Numbered from the stretch's first letter, positions 47,424-56,871 are shown. The stretch: DNA of 64,000 nucleotides from Oscillatoriales cyanobacterium M59_W2019_021 (GCA_015295945.1 DVED01000156.1:1-64000); one strand, 5' to 3'. The notes: a model not told the origin generated them from the sequence alone. A program made the numbers and translations.

Positions 47424-48785
47424 TTACGAACAAGCGGGTTGTGCTAAGCTTGCCGATTTAAAGGTAAGAAATACGCGATACCGATCGATCTCCAAGACGG
47501 GGCTGTCGTGAGTTTCACTCTCGTTTTGAAGTTTAACTAAGCTATATTCTACATCTCCCGCATAGATAGCTAGGACAATTTTCATGAATTCAAAAAATTG
47601 AATGACGAACGGGCATTCGCTTTCGGGAAGCTGTTTGTAGTAGCCCACGAGATCGGCAAGGCAACATTCCAAGTGGACGCGAGAATTGGGGCTGATGAGA
47701 ACTAACTTGAGCAGGGCGATCGCCAATGTGAGGGGATTGCCGCGAGAGACCAACATCTGAAAAATGGCGGAGGGTTCTTGATGGTTTTCCGTAGTCAACC
47801 ATTCGATCGCCCGGTTGCAAGTGACCAAGGTTAGGGCAGAGTTAATCTGTTCGTTTTGCTTCGACGGATACAATAAATTAAGTTTCCGAGCGAGCATTTT
47901 TTGCAAAGTTGTGATGTCATTCTGGGACTTGCAAGAATTAAATAAATAGGTCTGAAACTGCTGTTTAAAGTTGAAGTAGGTACTCTTATTCGTTTGCTCG
48001 ATAAACCGCCGACCGATCTGTTCGTAACCGCCATCGCGACGTCGGGCAACTAATAATTTGATCAATCGCAAGGCGTCATCGCCAAAAATCGTAGGATTGG
48101 GGTACGTTTGGCGATCGTAACCTGCCGATTGGGCGCGAGCGGTATACATTGCCAAATCGTATTTAAAGCGATCTTTCATCCGTTGGGCGACGAGATTGGC
48201 GAGTTCGCGTTGCTCGGGAGGATTGCTCAAATTCGTCGAGCGAGCGATCCATTGATAAACGACGTAGCGATCGCTCCAATGGCTTTGGGATTGTGCCGAG
48301 TTTTGGTAGCGTGAATAGTCTTGGACTAATTGTTGTAAGTCTCGATAATCTTGACTTTGGGCAAACGATCGCACCCACATTTTGACGCGCTTGAGCGATG
48401 GAGAAAAGGTTTTTTGAGTCAAACTCGGATCGGTCATCAATTGGAGCATTTTGCCCACCCAATCCAAGCATCCGTTACTCGCCCAATTCTTGAATAAGAT
48501 GTAGCATGATCGCTTGAGAATGCACCGAAAATCTTGCTCTCGATTGTCGCGAACGAGATTTTGTAAAACCTGAAATGCTTCTAAGGCGATCGGATTGACG
48601 TGATGGACGAATAAATTTTTAAATTCGATCAGTACTTTTTCAGGAGACCACGCTCGAACGATTTCCTCGAAATAAGAAAAAATGAGAGTCTGGGATGACG
48701 AGAGACGAGGGGCAGCGATCAAGCTAACGCCCAGAAAATCTTCAGAAAGGTTCGCGTATTCGTGAGAGTTGCCAAGTGCGACCAT
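47424..48785 (-). CDS. Large helical protein of unknown function
   Basis: 453 residues, convergent with the di-haem gene. No signal peptide or membrane segment. The sequence is helical throughout with frequent aromatic residues (YFEEIVRAW, ILKRSCYILFKNW, YVVYQWIARS, YFNFKQQFQTYLF). It includes a few cysteines and possible repeats of the form 'L...W...SRN'. I do not recognise the family. Helical-repeat scaffolding is possible but not shown. It ends about 94 bp from the di-haem gene, with no clear terminator. Confidence 0.65.
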   Translation of the reverse strand: MVALGNSHEYANLSEDFLGVSLIAAPRLSSSQTLIFSYFEEIVRAWSPEKVLIEFKNLFVHHVNPIALEAFQVLQNLVRDNREQDFRCILKRSCYILFKNWASNGCLDWVGKMLQLMTDPSLTQKTFSPSLKRVKMWVRSFAQSQDYRDLQQLVQDYSRYQNSAQSQSHWSDRYVVYQWIARSTNLSNPPEQRELANLVAQRMKDRFKYDLAMYTARAQSAGYDRQTYPNPTIFGDDALRLIKLLVARRRDGGYEQIGRRFIEQTNKSTYFNFKQQFQTYLFNSCKSQNDITTLQKMLARKLNLLYPSKQNEQINSALTLVTCNRAIEWLTTENHQEPSAIFQMLVSRGNPLTLAIALLKLVLISPNSRVHLECCLADLVGYYKQLPESECPFVIQFFEFMKIVLAIYAGDVEYSLVKLQNESETHDSPVLEIDRYRVFLTFKSASLAQPACS

Positions 48786-49124
48786 GAGGGGAAGCTCCTA
48801 AATAAGCCTTATCTAAAAAACCGTTTCAGTGTTAATGCTTATTAAAACCGACAATTTTAATTAAGGCTGTGACAATTTCGGACTCGGTGTGCGATCTTCA
48901 TCAATACTAACTGGAGATCTTTATTAACACCGAATAGAGATCCACATCACACTGGACAACATACCTACCTAAATGTGTGGGAGTCAGGGTCGGTAAAAAT
49001 ACCGATCTAGACAGAACAGTCTCTTCCCACGTCAATTCAATGGCGCGAGGGGTTAGCTGAAGGTTGGGTTGCTTGCCGGATCGGTGTTTCCGTACTTGCA
49101 ACCCACCCTCGATCGAGTTGTATC
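48786..49124. other. Gap between asnS and the helical protein gene
   Basis: No supported gene. A 64-codon open frame at 48907-49101 (minus) has no ribosome-binding site or family resemblance and is not annotated. The region before 48785 probably holds the promoter of the helical protein. No motif was recognised. Confidence 0.5.
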
Positions 49125-50516
49125 TTAAAATTCGATACTCAACGGCGCGCGGGGGAAAGGAATGACATCGCGAATGTTACCCATTCCCGTCATAAACTGT
49201 ACCAACCGCTCGAATCCCAATCCGAATCCGGCATGGGGGACGGTTCCGTAGCGCCGTAAATCCAAATACCACCAGTAATCTTCGACATTTAAACCCTGTT
49301 CTTGAATGCGCCGTTCCAGTACATCGAGGCGTTCTTCCCGTTGGGAACCGCCGATAATTTCGCCGACGCCGGGTGCGAGAACGTCCATCGCCGCTACGGT
49401 TTTCTCGTCCTCATTGAGGCGCATATAAAATGCTTTGATTTCCACCGGATAATCGGTCACGATCACGGGCTTTTTGAATAATTCCTCGGCTAAATAGCGC
49501 TCGTGTTCCGACTGCAAATCCAAGCCCCATTCTACCGGATATTCAAATTTTCGATCGGCTTTTTGCAACCATTCGATCGCCTCGGTATAGGGAATGCGAG
49601 CGAATTCGTTGTTAATAATATTCTCGGCTCGCGCTAACACCTCTTTATCGATTCGCTGGTTAAAAAACTCCAAATCTTCCGGGCAGTTTTCCAGCACGAA
49701 TTGGAAAATCGACTTCAAAAAGGCTTCCGCTAAATCCATATCCCCTTGGAGATCGCAGAATGCCATTTCCGGCTCGATCATCCAAAATTCGGCGAGGTGG
49801 CGCGAAGTGTTCGAGTTTTCCGCCCGGAACGTCGGACCGAAGGTATAGACGTTGCTAAACGCCATCGCCATCACTTCCGCTTCCAGTTGCCCGCTTACGG
49901 TTAAATAAGCGGGTTTGCCGAAAAAGTCCTGAGAATAATCGACTTCTTTGGCATCGGTGAGGGGAATATCTTTCAGATTCAAACTGGTAACTGCCAGCAT
50001 TTCCCCCGCCCCTTCGCAGTCGCTGGCGGTGAGAATCGGCGTGTGAACCCACAGAAACCCCCGTTCTTGGAAGAACTGGTGAATGGCGGTGCTGGCGGCA
50101 TTACGGACGCGGAATACCGCTCCTAGGGTATTCGTGCGCGATCGCAAATGTCCCAAAGTTCGCAAAAATTCAAACGAATGGCGCTTCTTCTGCAACGGGT
50201 ACGTCGCCGCATCCGACTCGCCTACGACTGTCACCGTCTGGGCCTTCAATTCGATGCGCTGTCCCTTCGCCGGAGACTCCACCAGGGTTCCCGCCACCGT
50301 CACCGACGCCCCCGTACTCAGTTGCTTCACGGTGTCGGCATAGTTGGGGACGTCTCCATCGATCACCACTTGCAAGTTCGCCAGGGACGAACCGTCGTTA
50401 ACTTCCAGAAACGCGAAATCCTTCAACGCCCGAACCGTTCGCACCCAACCGCGCACTTCCGCCGCCTCGTCCGGTTGACCGTTCCGCAAAATCTCGATAA
50501 TTCGTCGAATACCCAT
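49125..50516 (-). CDS. asnS: Asparaginyl-tRNA synthetase
   Basis: 463 residues, normal for bacterial AsnRS. The N-terminal OB-fold anticodon-binding domain begins [20 protein letters not shown]. The class II core has motif 2 ([20 protein letters not shown]) and motif 3 ([12 protein letters not shown]). The [19 protein letters not shown] segment separates it from AspRS. It charges tRNA-Asn; both a direct and an indirect asparaginylation route exist in bacteria, and its presence shows the direct route here. Start ATG 50516. The upstream gap of 152 bp leads to an ABM gene on the same strand. Confidence 0.96.
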   Translation of the reverse strand: MGIRRIIEILRNGQPDEAAEVRGWVRTVRALKDFAFLEVNDGSSLANLQVVIDGDVPNYADTVKQLSTGASVTVAGTLVESPAKGQRIELKAQTVTVVGESDAATYPLQKKRHSFEFLRTLGHLRSRTNTLGAVFRVRNAASTAIHQFFQERGFLWVHTPILTASDCEGAGEMLAVTSLNLKDIPLTDAKEVDYSQDFFGKPAYLTVSGQLEAEVMAMAFSNVYTFGPTFRAENSNTSRHLAEFWMIEPEMAFCDLQGDMDLAEAFLKSIFQFVLENCPEDLEFFNQRIDKEVLARAENIINNEFARIPYTEAIEWLQKADRKFEYPVEWGLDLQSEHERYLAEELFKKPVIVTDYPVEIKAFYMRLNEDEKTVAAMDVLAPGVGEIIGGSQREERLDVLERRIQEQGLNVEDYWWYLDLRRYGTVPHAGFGLGFERLVQFMTGMGNIRDVIPFPRAPLSIEF

Positions 50517-50668
50517 GTCTGCTTCTGTGTGAATTTGTGTCGATCGAACCCAAGTCCGTCGAACCCATTTCTGGATTGTAGCAGCGCTATTTCCTGGCTG
50601 TGGGAATGGGTCGGTCTAGTAGCTGAATTCAACCGCAGATCGATCGCCACCGGACAAATCGATCGCAC

Positions 50669-50968
50669 CTAAGCCAACAAGCGGTAACGGCGGATATCTG
50701 GCATCGCAGCTAACAACCCTTCCACCCGTTCAAACGCCTCTTGAAGGTGAGGAGAAGTTAGATGGCGATCGAGATCTGCATCCGATGCCCAGGTTTCCAC
50801 AAAGGTAAAATCGGTAGGATCGGAGGAATTATGCAAAAGTTCGTATTGGACGCAACCCGCTTCTTGGCGCGTGGGTTCGATGAGCGCCAGCAATACGGCT
50901 TTCAGGTCTTCTACCTTGTCCGGCAAGGCAACAACACGAGCGACGACGCGAACGGTAGAATCGGACAA
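50669..50968 (-). CDS. Antibiotic biosynthesis monooxygenase (ABM) domain protein, TTG start
   Basis: 99 residues, one ABM domain of the ferredoxin-like beta-alpha-beta fold. Features: VVARVVALPDKVEDLKAVLL, then the conserved TRQEAGCVQYELLHN and FTFVETWASDADLDRHLTS. Such proteins are cofactor-free quinone or heme-related monooxygenases or stress proteins (YgiN type). The start TTG at 50968 is supported by AAGAGGTG about 6 bp upstream; no ATG is available nearby. Role in vivo unknown. Confidence 0.8.
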   Translation of the reverse strand: MSDSTVRVVARVVALPDKVEDLKAVLLALIEPTRQEAGCVQYELLHNSSDPTDFTFVETWASDADLDRHLTSPHLQEAFERVEGLLAAMPDIRRYRLLA

Positions 50969-51354
50969 CGGACACCTCTTTGATGTATAGCCATCAGCTA
51001 TCAGCAGTCAGCTAAAACTCTAGATCCGCGCTCTTCCCGTCGGGCTGGAGTTTTTGGGTCTTCGAGTTCGAGAGCGAATGCCGCAACCCTCTGGGCGACA
51101 GCTATAACTGTTAGCTCAGCGATCGCCAACCCTACCACGCCAGCGCCCCCGCCAACAATCCGAATTTTTACCCATTTGCCAGACATTTAACCAGCTTGCG
51201 CTATCGTGGTTAGTGGTTATTAGTCATTTGTCATTGGTCATTGGCAAACATCTTCTCCCCCTGCCTCCCCTGCTCAAGAAAGCTCAAGACTGCTTTCTTC
51301 CTCCTGTAGGCGTAGCCAGCACGCAGCACTTACTCCTGAACTCCTTCTGGAACA
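50969..51354. other. Repeat-rich gap upstream of the kinase gene
   Basis: Contains AGCTATCAGCAGTCAGCTAAAACTC (starting near 50996), also found at 54481 in similar form, TTAGTGGTTATTAGTC (51211-51226), CCCCTGCCTCCCCTGCTCAAGAAAGCTC (51260-51287) and CTCCTGTAGGCG ... TTACTCCTGAACTCC (51300-51343). These are all window-wide repeat families. The 61-codon frame at 51001-51186 (minus) lies in this repeat material and is not called. Confidence 0.55.
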
Positions 51355-53265
51355 ATGAACCCAACGTTGCTAAATTCTCGCTATCGCGTCATTCGTACCC
51401 TCGGACGGGGTGGATTTGGGGAAACCTTTTTGGCACAAGATACCCATATGCCCTCGGGTCGGTACTGCGTCATCAAGCAACTCAAGCCCTCTGAGAGTAG
51501 CGATTCGCAGGTCATGCAACTGATTCGAGAACGGTTCGCACGGGAAGCGGCAATTTTGGAGGAGTTGGGGGAAGGGCATTCTCAAATTCCCAACTTGTTT
51601 GCCTACTTTTCTGAAGGCGGTCAATTTTATCTAGTTCAGGAATGGATCGAGGGGTTGACGCTGGGAAATCGGATTGCCACCCAAGGACCGATGCGCGATC
51701 GCGAAGTAGCGGCATTGCTTGATCGCCTTCTACCCGTTCTCGAGTACGTCCACAGCAAGCGCATCGTCCACCGGGATATCAAACCCGATAATATCATTCT
51801 GCGGCAATCCGACGGATTTCCCGTTTTAATCGACTTCGGCGCTGTCCGAGAAACCATGGCAACGGCAATGACAACGGGAGGCAACGTCACCAAAAGCATC
51901 GTCATCGGCACCCCCGGTTTTATGTCCAGCGAACAGGCTGCCGGACGACCGACTTATTCCAGCGATTTATATAGTTTGGGACTGACGGCAATTTACGCCC
52001 TGACGGGGAAAATGCCCCAAGAAATCCCCACTGACCCGCAAACGGGGGCGCTATTGTGGCAACCTCAAGCCTTGGGGGTCGATCCCCGGCTGTCGGTGGT
52101 GTTGGATAAAGCCGTGGAACCCCATCCGCGCGATCGCTATACCTCCGTGGCACAGATGCAAGCCGCACTGCGGGGTCAAGCCGTTTCTCCCTATGCGAAC
52201 CCAGCACCGTATTCACCCGCACCCAATTCGTATCAACCCACCGTTCCGGTTTCCCCAGGCTATCCCGGATATCCAGCCCCACCATCCTCACAACCGACGG
52301 TTGCCCAGACCCAACCCGTCGCCCCGCCAAAGTCGGGGAATGGCAAGGTCATTGCCGGAACGATCGCGGTGTTTGCTATCGGAGCCGCTACTGCCATCGG
52401 GATTGCCTTAGCGGTCAACCAATCGAGATCGCCGCAACCCACTCCCCCCGTCGTGCAAGCTCCGCCAACTCCGGAACCCATTCCCGACATTCCCACACCG
52501 GAACCGACGCCGGAACCGACACCGGAACCCACGCCAGAACCCACGCCAGAACCCACCCCTACACCAACTGCGGAACCCACCCCTACCCCCGTCGAATCTT
52601 TCTATTTCCTCGCCGATTCTGCGTTTAAAAATCCGGGGAATGCTAAGGAACAACTCGATCGCCTCAAAAGTGTGGGATACGCGGGTGCGGGTGCATTTTG
52701 GATGCCCGATTATCCCAACTTATCGCGCCAGAAATACACCCAAGTTTATGCAGAGACATTCTCGGATCTCGACAGTTGCGTGCGGATGCTGGAAACCTAC
52801 GGTCGCCAAAATCGCGATGCTTACTGTGCTTTAGCCAGTACCGATCCCAAAACGCCACTCCAGCGAGTGTATGCTAAGGATGTGGTGCGCGAAGAGGAAG
52901 AAAAATCCTCTAAATCCGAGGAAAGCGATCGTCCCTCCCCCGAACAAGCCGTCCGCGATTATTTTGCCACCATCGACAACGGCGAATATCGATCGGCTTG
53001 GGATATGCTCTCAGAACCCTTACAACGAGATTCGCAGTTGCATCCCAATGGCTATGCCGACTATTTTCGCTGGTGGGATTCGGTTAACTTCGTTGAGGTC
53101 GAAGAAGTGACGCCACTGAATGTTGAAGGCTCTTCCGCTCGCGTCCTCACTCGTTTGAAGTACCACATGAAAGCGGGGAATGTGAGTCCTCAAACTCTGG
53201 AAATCGATTTGATTTGGGATGAAAAATCCGGTCGGTGGTTGTACGACAACGGCAAGGTGTTATAG
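51355..53265 (+). CDS. Eukaryotic-type Ser/Thr protein kinase with membrane anchor and C-terminal sensor-like domain
   Basis: 636 residues. Kinase domain about 8-275: glycine loop GRGGFGETFLAQ, catalytic lysine in CVIKQL, HRDIKPDNIIL, DFGAVRE, and activation segment GTPGFMSSEQ. A Pro-rich stretch (280-325) precedes a membrane helix (VIAGTIAVFAIGAATAIGIAL, about 330-352). This is followed by a PEPT-rich linker (about 365-410), a domain with four-cysteine-poor mixed alpha/beta fold (411-495), and a C-terminal NTF2-like region (525-636, ending DEKSGRWLYDNGKVL). The kinase faces the cytoplasm and the last part lies outside. Ligand unknown. Confidence 0.9.
   Translation: MNPTLLNSRYRVIRTLGRGGFGETFLAQDTHMPSGRYCVIKQLKPSESSDSQVMQLIRERFAREAAILEELGEGHSQIPNLFAYFSEGGQFYLVQEWIEGLTLGNRIATQGPMRDREVAALLDRLLPVLEYVHSKRIVHRDIKPDNIILRQSDGFPVLIDFGAVRETMATAMTTGGNVTKSIVIGTPGFMSSEQAAGRPTYSSDLYSLGLTAIYALTGKMPQEIPTDPQTGALLWQPQALGVDPRLSVVLDKAVEPHPRDRYTSVAQMQAALRGQAVSPYANPAPYSPAPNSYQPTVPVSPGYPGYPAPPSSQPTVAQTQPVAPPKSGNGKVIAGTIAVFAIGAATAIGIALAVNQSRSPQPTPPVVQAPPTPEPIPDIPTPEPTPEPTPEPTPEPTPEPTPTPTAEPTPTPVESFYFLADSAFKNPGNAKEQLDRLKSVGYAGAGAFWMPDYPNLSRQKYTQVYAETFSDLDSCVRMLETYGRQNRDAYCALASTDPKTPLQRVYAKDVVREEEEKSSKSEESDRPSPEQAVRDYFATIDNGEYRSAWDMLSEPLQRDSQLHPNGYADYFRWWDSVNFVEVEEVTPLNVEGSSARVLTRLKYHMKAGNVSPQTLEIDLIWDEKSGRWLYDNGKVL
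52495..52590 (+). repeat. In-frame PEPT codon repeats within the kinase gene
   Basis: CCGGAACCGACG-type 12-base units encode five or more consecutive PEPT repeats, followed by PTPTAEPTPTP. The DNA units differ at third positions, so the tract has drifted. It forms the extended linker between the membrane helix and the outer domains. Confidence 0.7.
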
Positions 53266-53360
53266 CGACGGTCAGTCAGGGCAATACGGTTCAGTTAACG
53301 CTGTGTGAACTTTAGAACTGAAGGCTAAAAGCTAATTGCTGACAGCTATCTGCTAACAGC

Positions 53361-53498
53361 TATAGCAGTCGCCACTGTCATTAGGACGAATGTCTGTAGG
53401 GGAGAAGCATTTGCCAGGGCAATCTTGTCCGCCAACCCGCAAAGTTTATGCAAATGCTTCTCCCGCCCCACGTCCTAACCCGAGTGGCGGTTGCTATA
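53361..53498. mobile_element. 138-bp MITE-like element, copy 2, long imperfect inverted ends
   Basis: TATAGCAGTCGCCACT...TTAGGAC (53361-53387) pairs with GTCCTAA...AGTGGCGGTTGCTATA (53472-53498), 21 of 27 positions. Inside, CTGTAGGGG, CAATCTTGTCCGC and AAAGTTTATGCAAATGCTT match the element at 12913-13017. It fills the gap between the kinase and ABC ATPase genes, which converge here. Confidence 0.7.
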
Positions 53499-53505
53499 TA
53501 TAAGG

Positions 53506-54300
53506 CTAACTCGTGCGGAACGATCGATTGAGTTTGTCAATTGGGGTCTGCGATTCCGCCTGGATTAAAACCCCATCTTCTACCTCGACAATGCGATCGG
53601 CAAAACCCAAAATTCGCGGATCGTGGGTGGTGAGGATGGCTGTGCAGCCCTGTTGCTTCACCAAATCTCGCAGTAAGGAGACTACCACGCGACCGTTTTG
53701 GGAATCCAATGCCGAGGTGGGTTCGTCGGCGACGATTAAGGGGGGATTGCCGGCTAAGGCGCGAGCCATTGCCACCCGCTGCTGTTCGCCGCCGGAGAGG
53801 TAGCGGGGGAGGTGGTTGGCGCGATCGCCCAGCCCCACTGATTCTAATAAGTGCCGCGCTTGCCGTCGAGCGCTCGATGGGCGAAATCCTTTGAGGGCGA
53901 AACCGAGTTCGACGTTTTCCAAGGCGGTGAGCGATCGAAAGAGATTGCCTTCTTCAAAGAGGATGCCGAGATGGTGACGGCGGAATTGGGTGCGTTCTTC
54001 TCGATCCATGCCGACGATCTCTTTGCCAAATAGATAGACTTTGCCGCGCGTGGGGGTCAGCAATCCCGATAAAATCAACAGTAACGTGGTTTTCCCCGCA
54101 CCCGACGGACCGACGACCATTTGCAATTCTCCCTCGAAAACGGTGAGGTCGATCGCCTGCAAAACGCGAAAGGGATGGGTTTTAGAGTTAAAGACCATCT
54201 CGATCCCTCGTGCGGCAATCGCCACCCGTTTGCGGGAAGAACCATTTTCCTGCGCGTCCCCCAAATCCATCGGGACGGAATGCAGTGCCGAGCCGATCAT
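53506..54300 (-). CDS. ABC transporter ATP-binding protein (LolD/MacB/DevA-like), orphan, altered Q-loop
   Basis: 264 residues. Walker A GPSGAGKTT (about 64-72), ABC signature YLSGGEQQRVAMARALAG near 165, Walker B LIVADEPTSALDS, H-loop TTHDPRIL. The pattern TRGKVYLFGKEIVGMDREER and overall length match LolD/MacB/DevA subunits of exporters. At the Q-loop the usual glutamine of FQ is replaced: LGILFEEGNLFRSL. No permease or membrane-fusion gene is adjacent, so it must work with components encoded elsewhere. The N-terminal 25 residues are an unusual polar extension. Confidence 0.86.
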   Translation of the reverse strand: MIGSALHSVPMDLGDAQENGSSRKRVAIAARGIEMVFNSKTHPFRVLQAIDLTVFEGELQMVVGPSGAGKTTLLLILSGLLTPTRGKVYLFGKEIVGMDREERTQFRRHHLGILFEEGNLFRSLTALENVELGFALKGFRPSSARRQARHLLESVGLGDRANHLPRYLSGGEQQRVAMARALAGNPPLIVADEPTSALDSQNGRVVVSLLRDLVKQQGCTAILTTHDPRILGFADRIVEVEDGVLIQAESQTPIDKLNRSFRTS

Positions 54301-54721
54301 GGCTGGAAAACCTCCGGTTATTCAGTTGGTGAGGCTGGTTGGGGTTGCTAACTCAAACAGGCTTGAAGATCGGACTGTTGATGGGAATTTTACAGTCTAT
54401 TTTCATTGTCTTTCAAGACGAGAAGCGGAGGAAAATATGTTACAAAGCTTAATTTTAAAGGGCGTTTCGCAAGCATTCAGCTATCAGCCGTCAGCCTAAA
54501 ACTCACAATCCAGCTTACGCCCTGAACGTTCTCAAGACCAAAAACCCTAAAATCTTGCCTCTCTTCGAGCTGCCAAAGCTGTAGGCGTTCGCTGTGCGAC
54601 ATGAAAGGCGTCGTCGCTCTGTTGGCGGAGTTTGCGTGCCGCGCAGTGGCTGTTCGCTGACGGCTGAATGCTCGCGGCGTTTCTCGTTCGATCGAACCCA
54701 ATGCCACGACTCGCCGATCGC
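54301..54721. other. Intergenic region with long inverted repeat
   Basis: GCATTCAGC...CGTCAGC (about 54472-54495) is matched as an inverted repeat by GCTGACGGCTGAATGC (about 54655-54670), enclosing about 160 bp. The left arm continues CTAAAACTC, as in the repeat near 51000. No gene is supported inside. Confidence 0.5.
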
Positions 54722-55600
54722 TCACACTTCCACTCTCCGAATCCAACCGTTGAGGGTAAAACGACTGTCTTCAAATTTTTGTGAGGGGCAGCGAACGGGC
54801 AAAACTTCGTGTTTGCAACGGCTGTTAAAAAAGACGATGCGATTGTTGCGCGGTTCGATGTCTTTGTAGGTGCTGTAGGAATTGGCAACGCCTTCTTTTA
54901 ATTCGGTATCGTATAACCTCAATTGACCTTCTGAAAAGGGTGGCGGTTCTTGACAGAAGTAATAGACATACGTGAGTTCTCGGGTGGCGGTCGTCGCGCT
55001 GCCGGAATCGTTGTGAACTTTATAGTAGCAGCCGTCGTTGTGAGCAGTAAGCTGCATTTCCACTTTAGAAATTAAAAATTCCGACATTTTTAACTGAGCC
55101 AGAATCGAAGGAACGGTTTTGATGATTTTTTTCTTGAGAAGCTCGTAAAACGAAGGAAATAAGGTAGCATATAACACCCAAGACTTGCGATAATTCTCAG
55201 CATTGGTGGTCGTGGTTGAGGTGATAAACTGTTGTTGATTGTTGAGAGCGATTTCGAGCGCTTCTCGATTTTCGTCCGGGGATAAAAAATTATCGATTTG
55301 AACGTAGTGAGCGGGTAAAAACCGGGTGGGACTGCGATCGAGTGCGGTTGAGGCGACATCGCTCGACCGACCGTTGCTGGGGGAGGCAATCGCTGGCTTT
55401 GCGGCAACGGGAGATGATGCTCCCGCCATTTCTAGAATTTTCAGGGCAACTTGCGCCCGTTCTGAGGCGGAAAGGGCATCGCTATCGAGCAAGCGATCTA
55501 AGGTGTCGATCGCCCGATCGACTAAATTGCTGAATTTATCGGAAGTCGGGGGGTTGCTGGCGAGCGAATGAAGGGTCGATCGAGAGTCTTGGGACATCAT
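54722..55600 (-). CDS. 2-oxoglutarate/Fe(II)-dependent dioxygenase (prolyl-hydroxylase-like)
   Basis: 292 residues. Residues 1-95 are a low-complexity Ser/Ala-rich lead with a short helical segment (FSNLVDRAIDTLDRLL). The dioxygenase core covers about 95-290: metal ligands in YKVHNDSGSA (HxD) and KHEVLPV (distal His), with the 2-oxoglutarate-binding arginine in DSRFTLNGWIRR. This matches the prolyl 4-hydroxylase / PKHD-type 2OG oxygenases. Probable role: hydroxylation of a peptide or small molecule; substrate not known. Divergent gap of 270 bp to the YtxH gene. Confidence 0.85.
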   Translation of the reverse strand: MMSQDSRSTLHSLASNPPTSDKFSNLVDRAIDTLDRLLDSDALSASERAQVALKILEMAGASSPVAAKPAIASPSNGRSSDVASTALDRSPTRFLPAHYVQIDNFLSPDENREALEIALNNQQQFITSTTTTNAENYRKSWVLYATLFPSFYELLKKKIIKTVPSILAQLKMSEFLISKVEMQLTAHNDGCYYKVHNDSGSATTATRELTYVYYFCQEPPPFSEGQLRLYDTELKEGVANSYSTYKDIEPRNNRIVFFNSRCKHEVLPVRCPSQKFEDSRFTLNGWIRRVEV

Positions 55601-55870
55601 AAATCTGAAATAATAGCGTCCAACGGGGAAACAACTCTGCTGGCAATTTTAGCGTACTCCTACCCAGTCTTAAATCGATCGAGTTTGGCGATGAAACTTG
55701 AGCCATCCCAGCCATCTCTCCCCCCGACTCCTCGCGAATCGCCATGTAGCATGATGGATTTCTCCGGTCTCGCGTTAGAGTGGAAATGTAAGCAGATGGC
55801 ATTGTCTGCCGTTTGCGGGCGACATTCCTGAGTACAATTGCGTTAACCGATCGAATCGATTTTAATTCCC

Positions 55871-56224
55871 ATGTCAAAGGATCGTACAGGCGTCTTTCTC
55901 GGTGGTATGCTACTTGGAACGGCGATCGGCTTGGTCGGCGGTTTGCTCGGCGCGCCGAGAACGGGTAAGGAAACGCGGCAAATTTTAAAGAAATCAGCTC
56001 AGGCTTTACCCGAGTTGGTGGAGGATTTATCGACGAGCATCCAACTGCAAACCGATCGCCTCTCGGAATCGGCTGCGCGCAATTGGGAAGGAACGTTGTC
56101 GAGGCTCAAAGAGGCAGTTGCTGCCGGAATCGAGGCATCTCAACAAGAGCGCGAATTCCTCTCGACGCAGGAGATCGCACCGGATGCCGAAGTGCGCCTC
56201 ACCAGTAGCGATCGAGCTAGGTAG
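55871..56224 (+). CDS. YtxH-domain (COG4980) small membrane protein
   Basis: 117 residues. N-terminal hydrophobic segment GVFLGGMLLGTAIGLVGGLLGAPRTGKETR is the YtxH motif (glycine-rich helix followed by AP-x-GKETR). The rest is an amphipathic helix. Such proteins are stress- or envelope-associated; their exact role is unknown. It is followed after 6 bp by the DUF948 gene, a pair commonly found together. Confidence 0.85.
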   Translation: MSKDRTGVFLGGMLLGTAIGLVGGLLGAPRTGKETRQILKKSAQALPELVEDLSTSIQLQTDRLSESAARNWEGTLSRLKEAVAAGIEASQQEREFLSTQEIAPDAEVRLTSSDRAR

Positions 56225-56230
56225 CACACC

Positions 56231-56701
56231 GTGACCGATCCCATTTTTTGGCTGGGTCTTTCCGTTGGCTTGGTAGCCCTCAGCTTGGTGATGGTATTAG
56301 CCGCTTTGATTCCTGCCGTGCGCGAGTTACAGCGGGCAGCCCGTAGTGTGGAAAAATTAGCCGATACCCTGTCGCGAGAATTACCCCCCACCCTGGAAGC
56401 CATTCGCCTCACCGGACTGGAAATTACCGAACTGACAGAAGAGATGGGGGATGGGGTGAGAAATGCCGGGGAAGTGGTGCAGCAAGTCAATCAAGGAATG
56501 ACGCGGGTGAAGCAACAAACTCAAGCCGTTCGCACCAACACTCGCAGCGTTTTGGCCGGGGTGAAAGCGGCGTGGAAAACCTGGAACCGCCAACCCCCTC
56601 GCACCCGCCGTCGCCGCCCGGAATCTCTGCCTCATTCTCAAGAAGACGCGGTAGAATTTGGGCAGCCTTATGTCTCAAGTTCGGATGAAATTGAGGAATA
56701 G
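56231..56701 (+). CDS. DUF948-domain membrane protein, GTG start
   Basis: 156 residues, start GTG at 56231. One membrane helix (FWLGLSVGLVALSLVMVLAALIPAV, about 6-30) is followed by a long coiled-coil-like helix (about 31-115) and a basic Arg-rich tail (RTRRRRPESL). The helix plus LSRELPPTLEAIRLTGLEITELTEE is the DUF948 pattern. Co-transcribed with the YtxH gene. Function unknown; relatives are linked to envelope or stress. Confidence 0.85.
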   Translation: MTDPIFWLGLSVGLVALSLVMVLAALIPAVRELQRAARSVEKLADTLSRELPPTLEAIRLTGLEITELTEEMGDGVRNAGEVVQQVNQGMTRVKQQTQAVRTNTRSVLAGVKAAWKTWNRQPPRTRRRRPESLPHSQEDAVEFGQPYVSSSDEIEE

Positions 56702-56721
56702 TTAATTGTTAGGGGTTAGTT

Positions 56722-56752
56722 GGGTAGGGTGTGTTGAGGCACGAAACGCACC
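56722..56752. repeat. Dispersed repeat AGGGTGTGTTGAG...AAACGCACC, copy 5
   Basis: GGGTAGGGTGTGTTGAGGCA then CGAAACGCACC. It follows the DUF948 gene and precedes a CCCCTGCTC-type tract at 56770-56800. Nearly identical to the copy at 8721-8750. Confidence 0.8.
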
Positions 56753-56871
56753 ATTCCCTACCACAAATCCCGAGCAGGGGGAGCTTTCTTGAGCAGGGGA
56801 AGAAGACAGCGAGCAGTTATGGGTCATAGATCTCAATCCCAAATCTAAAATCTAAAATCCCCAAATGATCA

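Noticed and set aside
48907-49101. 64-codon minus-strand frame between asnS and the helical protein gene
   Set aside because: No ribosome-binding site and no recognisable conservation. Composition does not look coding.
51001-51186. 61-codon minus-strand frame (VKIRIVGGGAGVVGLAIAEL)
   Set aside because: It resembles a Rossmann glycine motif by chance. The DNA is part of a repeat family also seen near 54480, and the frame ends without a domain.
52495-52590. Possible CRISPR or minisatellite
   Set aside because: It is coding PEPT repeat DNA inside the kinase gene, in frame, with no spacers.
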